Origin: Rathayibacter sp. VKM Ac-2754
Lineage (GTDB): Bacteria; Actinomycetota; Actinomycetes; Actinomycetales; Microbacteriaceae
DNA: 64,000 nucleotides
Assembly (NCBI RefSeq): GCF_009807095.1
Contig: NZ_WUCC01000004.1
Span: 310,001-374,000, forward strand
Direction of reading: 5' to 3'
Below, piece by piece: positions 1 through 8,800 of the stretch; position 1 is the stretch's first letter, and every line of letters begins with the position of its first letter. Made by a program: the position numbers and the translations under genes. The notes under the pieces were generated by a model. That model was given only the letters and a program-made list of their open reading frames with translations. It searched no databases and was not told where the DNA came from.

Positions 1-2382
1 ACGTCGCTCCGTCTCACCGGCGGCGCCAAGACGAGCGCCGCACCCTGGGTCGAGCTGCCGGACGACCTGCTGAAGGGGAAGTCCTCGGCGACGGTCACCG
101 TCGAGACGCGGGCCGACGCGTCGATGCTCTCGACCTTCCACTTCCTCTGGAACCTCGGCAGCGACAGCACCTCGCAGTACTGGTTCGCGTCGGTGCGCGA
201 CAGGGTGCGCACCGCGATCACGACCGGCGGAGGCGGCGCCGAGATCAACGCGCGCAGTGCCTCCGGCATCGCGGCCGACCGCTGGTACAGCCTCACCTCG
301 GTGATCGACGGCCCGGCCGGCACGATCTCGTTCTTCGTCGACGGCGTGCGCGTCGCGTCGGCGCCGACCGCGCTGCGCCCCTCCTCCGTGACCGACCAGT
401 CGCTGAACACGATCGGCCGCGCGCCCTACCCCGACCCGTTCTACAAGGGGGAGGTCTCGGCGTTCCGCGTGTACGACCGGGCGCTGAGCGCCCAGGAGAT
501 CGTCGACGTCTCGACCGTGGACGCGAAGCCCCACGCGGCGACCTTCGCGCCGCTCGTCGCAGGGGTGCTCGACTCCGTCGCGGTTCCGGTGACAGTCGAC
601 GACTCGACCACGACCCTGCCTGACTACGGTGGAGCCGTGACCTGGGCCTCGAGCGACCCGGCCCTCCGCGTGACCGACGGCCGGACCCTTCAGGCGGACC
701 GGCCCGCCGCGGGACAGGCCGCCCGGGCCTCGACGCTCACCGCCACCGCCTCGATCCGCGGAGTCGCGCAGACCCGGCAGATCGCCGTGACGGTCGAGCC
801 GCAGGTCGGCGTCGACACCCCCTACGGCTATCTCATGGTGCACTTCATCGAGGATGCGGCGGGCTACGCCGAGAAGATCTACCTCGACGTCTCCCGCGGC
901 GACGACCCCGAGAAGTGGGACCCGCTGAACGGCGGGAAGCCGATCCTCGCCTCCGACCTCGGCACGACCGGCGTGCGCGACCCGTACCTCACCTTCAACC
1001 CCGAGACGAAGAAGTACTACATCATCGCCACCGATCTGCGGGTCTTCGGCGGCGACCAGGGCTCGGGCTCGTGCACCACGTGGTGCTACTGGACCACGCA
1101 GGGCAGCACGAGGATGAACGTCTGGGAGTCGACCGACCTGGTGTCGTGGAGCGACCTGCGCCAGTTCGACGTGGCGCTCGACGGCGCGGGCGCGAAGGCG
1201 CTCGAGGCCGGCATGATGTGGGCGCCCGAGGCGACCTGGGTGCCCGACTACTACGCGGCGGGCAGGGGCGCGTTCGTCGTCTACTGGTCCTCCACCGTCT
1301 ACGGCAGCGCCGCGCACACGCCGGGCACCGGCTCGTCGCGCGTTCTCTGGGGCGTGACCACCGACTTCACCCAGGCGACGTACTCGTACGGGGGCACGTT
1401 CATCGACACCGGGGCGGATGTCATCGACACGACCCTCATCCAGGACGACGGCACGACCTACCGGATCTCGAAGGACAACGGCACCGGCCGCGGCATCTAC
1501 ATGGAGTCGACGACGGCTCCGAAGTGGTGGCTGCCGGCGACGACGTGGACGCCGCTGCAGGACCGCATCGGCGCGGTCTGGGCGGGTGGGAACGCCGGGG
1601 GAGTGGAAGGGCCGGCCGTGTTCAAGGATCACGACACCGACCGCTGGTACCTCTACGTCGACGTGATCCCCTCCACCGGCTACCGGCCGATGGTGACCAC
1701 CGACCTCGACGCGGGCTGGACGCAGCTGAACGACCCCGGCTTCTCGATGGCGCCGTCGACCAAGCACGGCGGCATCGTCTCGCTCACCGCGGGACAGTAC
1801 GCCGAGGTCCGCGCGGCCGATGCGGCCTCGGCGGTGCGGTCCGACCTCGGCGAGGTCGGCTCCGTCGCGGAGCTGCCCGCCCGCGCCGACGTGGTGCTCG
1901 CCTACGGGCGCGGCACGGCCTCGCAGCCGGTGACGTGGGACGTCTCGACGGTGGGCACGGCTCCCGGCCGCTACGCGGTGAGCGGAGTCGTGCGGACTCT
2001 GGGAGCGAACGACAACCAGTGGGTGGGGGCCGGCGGATCGACGGCCTACAACGCTCCTGGCCGCGTGCTCTCGAGCTCGACCGCCGCCCGCGTGACCGCC
2101 ACGGTCGTCGTGGCGGCGTCGACGGCGACGCTCACCGCGTCGACGCGCTGCGTCGCCGGCAAGGTCGTGGTGACCGGAGTCGTGAAGAACACGGGCGCCT
2201 CCGCGGTCCCGGTCGTGATCCGCTCGGCGTGGGGCTCCTCGCCGGCGCTGACCGCGGCTCCGGGCGCGAACGCGACGCACGCCTTCACGACGCGGGCGGT
2301 GTCGGTGGCGGCCGGCACCCTGACAGCGACGGCCGGCGGCGCGACGCTCACGGCGCCGTACGCGGCCCGCAGCTGCGGCTGA
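1..2382 (+). CDS. Secreted GH43 glycosidase with LamG and Ig-like modules (5' end outside window)
   Basis: The reading frame is open from the first base, so the start and any signal peptide lie upstream; 793 residues are visible. A LamG/concanavalin-like module covers about residues 30-180, followed by an atypical bacterial Ig-like linker (180-270). The GH43 five-bladed propeller (275-600) shows GVRDPYL (catalytic base Asp), APEATWVPDYY and GGVEGPAVF (catalytic acid Glu). A second Ig-like module (610-690) and a C-terminal domain running from TRCVAGKVV to ARSCG follow. GH43 enzymes of this layout are usually alpha-L-arabinofuranosidases or arabinanases; the exact substrate is inference. The C-terminal domain recurs in the GH127-like protein at 5810-9952, which suggests the two act on the same polysaccharide outside the cell. 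Confidence 0.85.
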   Translation, partial: TSLRLTGGAKTSAAPWVELPDDLLKGKSSATVTVETRADASMLSTFHFLWNLGSDSTSQYWFASVRDRVRTAITTGGGGAEINARSASGIAADRWYSLTSVIDGPAGTISFFVDGVRVASAPTALRPSSVTDQSLNTIGRAPYPDPFYKGEVSAFRVYDRALSAQEIVDVSTVDAKPHAATFAPLVAGVLDSVAVPVTVDDSTTTLPDYGGAVTWASSDPALRVTDGRTLQADRPAAGQAARASTLTATASIRGVAQTRQIAVTVEPQVGVDTPYGYLMVHFIEDAAGYAEKIYLDVSRGDDPEKWDPLNGGKPILASDLGTTGVRDPYLTFNPETKKYYIIATDLRVFGGDQGSGSCTTWCYWTTQGSTRMNVWESTDLVSWSDLRQFDVALDGAGAKALEAGMMWAPEATWVPDYYAAGRGAFVVYWSSTVYGSAAHTPGTGSSRVLWGVTTDFTQATYSYGGTFIDTGADVIDTTLIQDDGTTYRISKDNGTGRGIYMESTTAPKWWLPATTWTPLQDRIGAVWAGGNAGGVEGPAVFKDHDTDRWYLYVDVIPSTGYRPMVTTDLDAGWTQLNDPGFSMAPSTKHGGIVSLTAGQYAEVRAADAASAVRSDLGEVGSVAELPARADVVLAYGRGTASQPVTWDVSTVGTAPGRYAVSGVVRTLGANDNQWVGAGGSTAYNAPGRVLSSSTAARVTATVVVAASTATLTASTRCVAGKVVVTGVVKNTGASAVPVVIRSAWGSSPALTAAPGANATHAFTTRAVSVAAGTLTATAGGATLTAPYAARSCG

Positions 2383-2415
2383 CGGGCGGCAGCGATCCCG
2401 CTGCCTGCTGAAGCT

Positions 2416-2457
2416 GGTGGGTCTCGATACGCCGCCTGCGGCGGCTACTCGACCAGC
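2416..2457 (+). repeat. REP-like hairpin unit 1 (GC subtype A)
   Basis: A 42-nt unit with core TCGA-TAC-GCCGCC-TGC-GGCGGC-TAC-TCGA: two paired blocks around a symmetrical TAC/TAC internal loop. It is identical over all 42 nt to the reverse complement of 11749-11790. It lies just after the GH43 stop and forms an inverted pair with unit 2. Confidence 0.85.
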
Positions 2458-2489
2458 GGGCTGGAGGGCGGGCGTCTCGCCCCCCCGTC

Positions 2490-2530
2490 GCTGATCGAGT
2501 AGCCCGCGCAGCGGGCGTATCGAGATCCAC
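2490..2530 (-). repeat. REP-like hairpin unit 2 (GC subtype B)
   Basis: Reverse-strand unit with core TCGA-TAC-GCCCGC-TGC-GCGGGC-TAC-TCGA. The stem differs from unit 1 but both arms changed together, so pairing is kept. It matches units 5 and 7 over 41 nt. Units 1 and 2 face each other in the 253-bp gap between the GH43 gene and the next gene; I see nothing else in that gap. Confidence 0.85.
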
Positions 2531-2635
2531 GTCCTCCGGAGCGCGCGGCTCAGGGTGCGCGCCACTCGCGGAGGAACTCCTCCTCGTCCACGCGGACACT
2601 GCAGCGACCGGGCTCCGTCTGCTGGACTGTGCCGC

Positions 2636-3118
2636 ATGATCCGATCCGGCCGCGAGCCGCTCGCCGTGCTGGTGCAGCCGGTCCTGACCGGCGCCGCCGC
2701 GCTGACCATCGGCCGACGGGCGCGACCGCTCGAGAACCGGCTGTTCACGGTGGGTCCCCGCGAGCCGGCGATCCTCCGGGCGCTGGGGGTCGGACGCTTC
2801 GGGCGGATGCTCGACCGGACGGGCTGGAACCGGCGGATCACGCGCCTGCGCGCCTACGACGGCACCCGCGCGGGTCTCGCGTCGCTCGATCAGCACACCC
2901 GGCGGTCGGAGCTCGTGCACCTCGCCGGTACCGCGGGCGGTGTCACCGTCGCCGCCGCCGTCCTCCTCCGGGGTGCGCCTCGCGGGGCGGCGGGGCTCCT
3001 GGCCTCGACGATCGTGCTGCAGCTCTACCCGGCGCTGCTGCAGCGGCTCGTCCGCGCACGCATCCAGCGGGTCCGGTGTCGGGAGCGCGCCTCCGGGCAC
3101 GGCAAGCTGGAGGGATGA
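2636..3118 (+). CDS. Small integral membrane protein, CrtO-like (glycosyl-carotenoid acyltransferase family) candidate
   Basis: A 160-residue protein. Two hydrophobic stretches near residues 85-105 and 110-130 are followed by a basic tail (YPALLQRLVRARIQR). The pattern ENRLFTVGPREP, then SELVHLAG, then an aliphatic pair and YP..LQR..R.R recalls the small membrane family that includes glycosyl-4,4'-diaponeurosporenoate acyltransferase, but I cannot confirm that match. The ATG at 2636 is chosen because upstream codons read through a low-quality arginine/proline stretch. Its stop overlaps the start of the next gene (ATGA), so it is probably translated together with the UvrA-like ATPase. That coupling is odd if it really is a carotenoid enzyme. 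Confidence 0.55.
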   Translation: MIRSGREPLAVLVQPVLTGAAALTIGRRARPLENRLFTVGPREPAILRALGVGRFGRMLDRTGWNRRITRLRAYDGTRAGLASLDQHTRRSELVHLAGTAGGVTVAAAVLLRGAPRGAAGLLASTIVLQLYPALLQRLVRARIQRVRCRERASGHGKLEG

Positions 3119-5661
3119 CTGCGCCGACGACACCGCCCACCAGCCTCGACCGGGTCCGCGTCAGGGGCGCCCGGGAGAACAACCTCCGGAGCGTCGACGT
3201 CGACATCCCCCGCGACTCCCTCGTGGCCTTCACCGGCGTGTCCGGCTCGGGCAAGAGCTCGCTCGCCTTCGGCACGCTCTACGCGGAGGCGCAGCGGCGC
3301 TACTTCGAGTCGGTCGCGCCCTACGCGCGGCGGCTGATCGACCAGGTCGGCGTGCCCGACGTCGACGCGATCGAGGGGCTGCCGCCCGCGGTCGCCCTGC
3401 CGCAGCGGCGCTCGAGCGGATCGGCGCGGTCGACGGTCGGCAGCGCCACGACGCTCTCGAGCGTGGTGCGCATGGTGTTCTCGCGGGTCGGCCGGTATCC
3501 GGAGGGGGCGCCGATGCTCTTCGCGGAGGACTTCTCGGCCAACACGGTCCAGGGCGCGTGCCCTACCTGTCACGGCATCGGGCGCGTCTACGACGTCCCC
3601 GACGAGCTGATGGTGCCCGACGAGTCGCTCACCATCCGCGACGGCGCCCTCGCCGCCTGGCCGACCGCCTGGCACGGCAAGCAGCTGCGCGACAGCCTGA
3701 TCTCGCTCGGCTACGACATCGATGTGCCCTGGCGCGATCTCCCGGCCCACGAGCGCGACTGGATCCTGCACACGCCCGAGTCGCCCCAGGTGCCCGTCTG
3801 GACCGACCGCTCGCCCGCCGAGGTGCGCGAGGCCGTCGCCGCCGGGGTCGAGCCGAGGTACATGAGCACGTTCCTCGGGGTGCGCCGCTACGTCCTCGAC
3901 ACCTTCGCCGGCTCGAAGAGCGCCCGGATGCGCGAGCGCGCGGCGACGTTCCTGGTGAGCGTGGCGTGCGGCACCTGCGGCGGCAGGAGGCTGAAGCCCG
4001 AGGCGCTCGCCGTCACGTTCGAGGGCCGCGACATCACCGAGCTCTCCGCCCTCCCGCTCGAGGATCTCGTGGTCGTCATGAAGCGCGTGCTGGAGCCGGA
4101 CTGGGCCGCCGCCGACGGAGCACCGCAGACCCGCCTGGCCGCGCAGCGCCTCGTCGAGGACCTGGTCGGGCGCATGTCGCCGATCATCGACCTCGGGCTC
4201 GGCTACCTCTCCCTCGACCGGTCGACGCCCACGCTCTCCTCCGGCGAGCTGCAGCGGATGCGCCTCGCCACCCAGGTCCTGTCGCGCCTGTTCGGCGTCG
4301 TCTTCGTCCTCGACGAGCCGTCCACCGGTCTGCATCCGGCCGACACGGAGGCGCTCCTCGGCATCCTGCGGACGCTCAAGGAGACGGGCAACACGGTCTT
4401 CTTCGTCGAGCACTCCCTCGAGGTCATCCGCCAGGCCGACTGGATCGTCGACATCGGCCCGGGCGCGGGGTCGGGTGGCGGGACCGTCGTCTACTCGGGC
4501 GAGCTCGCCGGCCTCACGGGCGCCCGCGACTCCGTCACGCGGCGCTACCTCTCCCCCGAGGGCGATCCCGTGCCGCTGCGCACCCGGCGCACGGCCGACG
4601 CGCGGATCGAGCTCGCCGGAGTCGCGCGCAACAACCTCCGCGACCTGGCGGTCTCGTTCCCGGTCGGCGTGCTGACGGCCGTCACCGGCGTCTCCGGATC
4701 GGGCAAGTCGACGCTGGTGAACCAGGCGCTCCCGGACCTGCTGCGGGCGAGCCTGCGCGCCGACGTCGCCGAGGACGCTCCCGCCGCGGAGGAGCGCTCC
4801 TCCGACGACCCGCTGCTCGACTCGACCGCCGACGCCACGCTCGGGAGCGCCTCGGGGCCGGCCGACCGCCTCCGCCGGGTCGTGCAGGTCAGCCAGACGC
4901 CCATCGGCCGCACCTCGCGCTCGAACGTGGCGACCTACACCGGCCTGTTCGACCGGGTGCGGGCGCTGTTCGCGGCGACTCCGGAGGCGAAGCGCCGCCG
5001 CTTCGGGGCGAGCCGGTTCTCGTTCAACCTGCCGAGCGGACGCTGCCCCGTCTGCAAGGGCGAGGGGTCGATCGAGGTCGAGCTGCTGTTCCTGCCGACC
5101 GTCGAGGCGCCCTGCGCGACCTGCGGAGGGACCCGCTACAACCCCGAGACGCTCGAGGTGACGCTGAACGGGCAGACGATCGCCGACGTCCTCGCACTCA
5201 GCGTCAGCGCGGCCCGCGACGTCTTCGCCGACGAGCCCGAGGTCGTCCGGCACCTCGACGCGCTGCTCGACGTCGGGCTCGGCTACGTCTCGCTCGGCCA
5301 GCCGGCCCCCGAGCTCTCGGGAGGCGAGGCGCAGCGGGTGAAGCTCGCCTCGGAGCTGCGTCGCGCCCAGCGCGGCGACACCCTCTACCTGCTCGACGAG
5401 CCGACCTCGGGCCTGCACCCCGCCGACGCCGACCGCCTGCTCGGCCACCTGCAGCACCTGGTCGACGCGGGCAACACCGTGATCGTCGTCGAGCACGACA
5501 TGCGGATCGTCGCGGACGCCGACTGGGTCATCGACCTCGGCCCCGGAGCGGGCCAGGCGGGCGGCTCGATCGTCGCGACGGGCACTCCGGAGGAGGTCGC
5601 GCGGTCCTCCGCGAGCCGCACCGCGCCCTACCTGCTGGAGGCCCTCGCTCAGCGCCGGTGA
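3115..5661 (+). CDS. UvrA2-like ABC ATPase (excinuclease subunit A paralogue)
   Basis: An 848-residue protein with two ABC ATPase modules of the UvrA type. The first P-loop (GVSGSGKSS) is at residues 41-49 and the second (GVSGSGKST) near 525. Signature motifs LSSGELQRMRLATQ and LSGGEAQRVKLASELRR are each followed by LDEP(S/T)(T/S)GLHPAD. Zinc-module cysteine pairs are visible (ACPTCHGIG, CGTCGGRRL, CPVCKGEG, CATCGGTRY). It is about 100 residues shorter than canonical UvrA. UvrA2-type paralogues are known to lack the UvrB-binding insertion and are tied to DNA-damage tolerance or drug resistance, so this is probably not the housekeeping UvrA. The start ATG overlaps the preceding stop by four bases. 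Confidence 0.88.
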   Translation: MTAPTTPPTSLDRVRVRGARENNLRSVDVDIPRDSLVAFTGVSGSGKSSLAFGTLYAEAQRRYFESVAPYARRLIDQVGVPDVDAIEGLPPAVALPQRRSSGSARSTVGSATTLSSVVRMVFSRVGRYPEGAPMLFAEDFSANTVQGACPTCHGIGRVYDVPDELMVPDESLTIRDGALAAWPTAWHGKQLRDSLISLGYDIDVPWRDLPAHERDWILHTPESPQVPVWTDRSPAEVREAVAAGVEPRYMSTFLGVRRYVLDTFAGSKSARMRERAATFLVSVACGTCGGRRLKPEALAVTFEGRDITELSALPLEDLVVVMKRVLEPDWAAADGAPQTRLAAQRLVEDLVGRMSPIIDLGLGYLSLDRSTPTLSSGELQRMRLATQVLSRLFGVVFVLDEPSTGLHPADTEALLGILRTLKETGNTVFFVEHSLEVIRQADWIVDIGPGAGSGGGTVVYSGELAGLTGARDSVTRRYLSPEGDPVPLRTRRTADARIELAGVARNNLRDLAVSFPVGVLTAVTGVSGSGKSTLVNQALPDLLRASLRADVAEDAPAAEERSSDDPLLDSTADATLGSASGPADRLRRVVQVSQTPIGRTSRSNVATYTGLFDRVRALFAATPEAKRRRFGASRFSFNLPSGRCPVCKGEGSIEVELLFLPTVEAPCATCGGTRYNPETLEVTLNGQTIADVLALSVSAARDVFADEPEVVRHLDALLDVGLGYVSLGQPAPELSGGEAQRVKLASELRRAQRGDTLYLLDEPTSGLHPADADRLLGHLQHLVDAGNTVIVVEHDMRIVADADWVIDLGPGAGQAGGSIVATGTPEEVARSSASRTAPYLLEALAQRR

Positions 5662-5698
5662 GGGCGGGGGCGGGGCTTCGCAGTCGCTCGGTTCCCGC

Positions 5699-5735
5699 AC
5701 CGAAACCTCACCGAAACGCGTTTGTTCACGGTAAC
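5699..5735 (+). promoter_or_regulatory. ACCGAA direct repeats (11-bp phase) and a GTTCACGGTAAC motif upstream of the GH127 gene
   Basis: ACCGAA occurs at 5699-5704 and again at 5710-5715, exactly 11 bp apart, followed by GTTCACGGTAAC at 5724-5735, two mismatches from the GTTACCGGTAAC operator seen near 36411. The same 11-bp ACCGAA pair occurs at 10011-10027. No clean -35/-10 pair is recognisable, so the promoter itself is not called. Confidence 0.4.
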
Positions 5736-5809
5736 ATTTCGCGAATTCGGTGAGGACATTCCGCTCTCTCGCCGTCCCCTGACGTTCTCAACGACGAGAG
5801 GCTCCACGA

Positions 5810-8800
5810 ATGACGACGAGACGACGGACACCGATCGCGGCGGCGGCGGTGATGGCACTGACGGCGGGACTGCTCGCGGTCGGGCCGACCGCGCAGGCCG
5901 CCCCCGCCACCTCCCTCGACAGCAGCAAGGTGCTCGAGCTGCCGTTCGACGGCAGCATCGCCGACACGAGCGGGCGCGGCACCACGGTCGGGATGCAGAA
6001 GGGCACGGCCGCCTACGGCACCGGCCTCGCCGGCCAGGCCTTCGAGTTCACCGGCTCCAACGCCGTGTCGCTCGGCACGGATGCGCGCCTGCAGCCCGCG
6101 AACCTGACCGTGTCGTTCTGGTACAGGCCGACCGCGGCGATGACCGGCGAGCAGGTCTTCACCTGGAACAAGACGGCCTACAACTCCGACGGCTGGTACC
6201 TCACCTCCGAGGGCGACGGCACGCCCCTCGCTCTCTCGATCGGCCCGTCGTCCGGCCAGCCCTACAAGGTCGCGATCGACGCCCCGCGCGCCGGCTTCTT
6301 CCCGGTCGGGGAGTGGACCCACGTGGTCGCGACCTACGACAAGACCACGAAGGACGTCGCCTTCTACCGCAACGGCGTGAAGCAGCCGAGCACGGTGAAG
6401 TACGCCGCGACCGGCGCGGCCACCGGCGTCCTCGGCTCCGAGGGCACGTCGACCAAGACCATCGGCTTCAACGGCCCCCAGTACAACGGCGCGCACCTGC
6501 GCGGCCTGCTCGACGACTACGTCCTCTACGACGCCGTCGCCACGACCTCCGACATCGTCGCGCTGACGAAGGCGCACAACGCGGCGTTCGACGCGAAGGC
6601 GGTCGCCCAGTCCGACCTCGACGCGATCACGCTCCCCGCCGGCACGAGCACCGGATTCTCGGTACCGCTGAAGGGCGCGAAGGGCTCCGACATCACCTGG
6701 TCCTCCTCCGACACCGCCACGATCGCGATCGACGGAGGCACCGCGACGGTCACCCCCGGCACCGCGGCGACGACGGTCACCGTCACCGGCTCCGCGACCT
6801 ACGGAGGCAGCGCCGCCGCTACGAGGGCGTACACGATCCAGGTGCAGCCGAAGGGCGTGAAGAGCTCGGTCCACCTGCAGGAGGCGGGTCTCTCCGACGT
6901 CACCGTCCAGGATCCGTACCTCGACAACGGCGAGCAGCAGACCGTCGAGTACCTGCTCAGCCTCGACCCCGAGATGTTCCTCTACTCCTTCTACCGCGAG
7001 GCGGGCCTGACCCCGACGACCGCGGGCGGCTACGGCGGCTGGGAGCGCGCGAACGGCACGAGGTTCCAGGGCCACTTCTTCGGCCACTACCTCTCCGGCC
7101 TCTCCCAGGCCTACGCGACCGAGCAGGACGCGACCACCAAGGCCGCTCTGCTCGCGAAGCTGACCGCCTCCGTCGACGGCCTGAAGAAGGTGCAGGACGC
7201 CTACGCGGCGAAGGACCCGGCGAACGCGGGCTACGTCTCGCCGTTCCCGGTGAGCTACCTGCCGAGCGGAGCCGACGGCCTGCTCGTGCCCTTCTACAAC
7301 CTGCACAAGGTGCTCGCGGGCCTGCTCGACGCGCACCAGTACGCTCCCAGCGCCGTCTCGTCGAAGGCCCTCGTGGTCGCCGACGGCTTCGGCTCCTGGA
7401 TCACGAACTGGGCCGGCCGCCAGGCCAACCCGGCGCAGCTGCTGAACACCGAGTACGGCGGGATGAACGAGGCGCTCTACCGCCTCTACGAGGTCACCGA
7501 GAAGCCGGCGCACAAGCGCGCGACCGAGTACTTCGACGAGACCGCGCTGTTCCAGCGCCTCGCGAACAACGAGGACGTCCTGAACGGCCTGCACGCGAAC
7601 ACGACGATCCCCAAGCTGATCGGCGCGCTCAAGCGCTACACCGTCTTCACCGACAATCCCTCGCTCTACGCCACGCTGACCGCCGCCGAGAAGGCGGACC
7701 TCGACATGTACCGCCGGGCCGCCGAGAACTTCTTCCGGATGGTCGACGAATCGCACACCTACGCGAACGGCGGCAACAGCCAGTCCGAGCACTTCCACGC
7801 CCCCGACACCCTCTACCAGTACGCCACCACGGGCCAGACCACCGGATACGGCGAGAACTCCACGTCCGAGGGCTGCAACATCTACAACATGCTCAAGCTC
7901 GCCCGGGCGCTGTTCCAGGTGACGAAGGACGTGAAGTACGCCGACTTCTACGAGGACGCGTTCATCAACGGCGTCCTGTCGGTGCAGAACCCCGAGTCCG
8001 GGATGGTGACGTACTTCCAGCCGCAGACCGCGGGCTACGCGAAGGTCTTCGGCAAGGAGCTCGACGAGTTCTGGTGCGACCACGGCACCGGCGTCGAGAG
8101 CTTCACCAAGCTGGGCGACTCGATCTACTTCGAGGGCGACAGGACGGTCTACGTGAACCAGTTCCGCTCCTCCGTGCTCAGCTCGGCGGGCAGCAACCTG
8201 AAGCTCACGCAGACGGCCGACATCCCGAACACCGACACGGCGAGCTTCACGGTCGCCGCTCTGGGTGCCGGAGCGGTCGCCGACGGAATGACGCTGCGCC
8301 TCCGCATCCCCTCGTGGGTCGACGGAGCGCCGACGCTCACCGTCAACGGCGCCGCGCGAGCCGTCACGGCCGAGGGCGGCTACGCCGTCGTCGCGGTGAA
8401 GGCGGGCGACACGCTCACCTGGAAGCTGCCCGCCGCGGTCGCCGCCGTCGCGGACACCGAGAACGCGAACTGGACGGCCTTCACGTACGGACCCGTGCTG
8501 CTCGCGACCGAGCTCAACCGGAACAACGTCGCCGCCTCGTACCCCGCGGGCGTGCTCGTCCAGATGAGCGTCGCCGACAAGTCGGTGAACTCGAACGTCG
8601 TCGTCGCGAACGCTGCCCAGTGGACCTCCGCGGTGAAGCAGAACCTGCTGCGCCTCCCCAACGGCGTGAACGCCAACGGGATGCAGACGATGCGCTTCGG
8701 CATGACGAACGTCGACGCCGCGTCCGAGGCCCGCGTGTTCCAGCCGTACTACAGCCTGTACAACGCGCGCTACGCGACGTACATGACGCTGATCGCCCCC

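Noticed and set aside
2416-2530. Ends of an insertion sequence or integron attC-like site
   Set aside because: The inverted units enclose only ~30 bp with no transposase or integron cassette, and the same units recur without enclosed genes.
3115-5661. Housekeeping UvrA
   Set aside because: It is about 100 residues short and of the UvrA2 type; a canonical uvrA is expected elsewhere.
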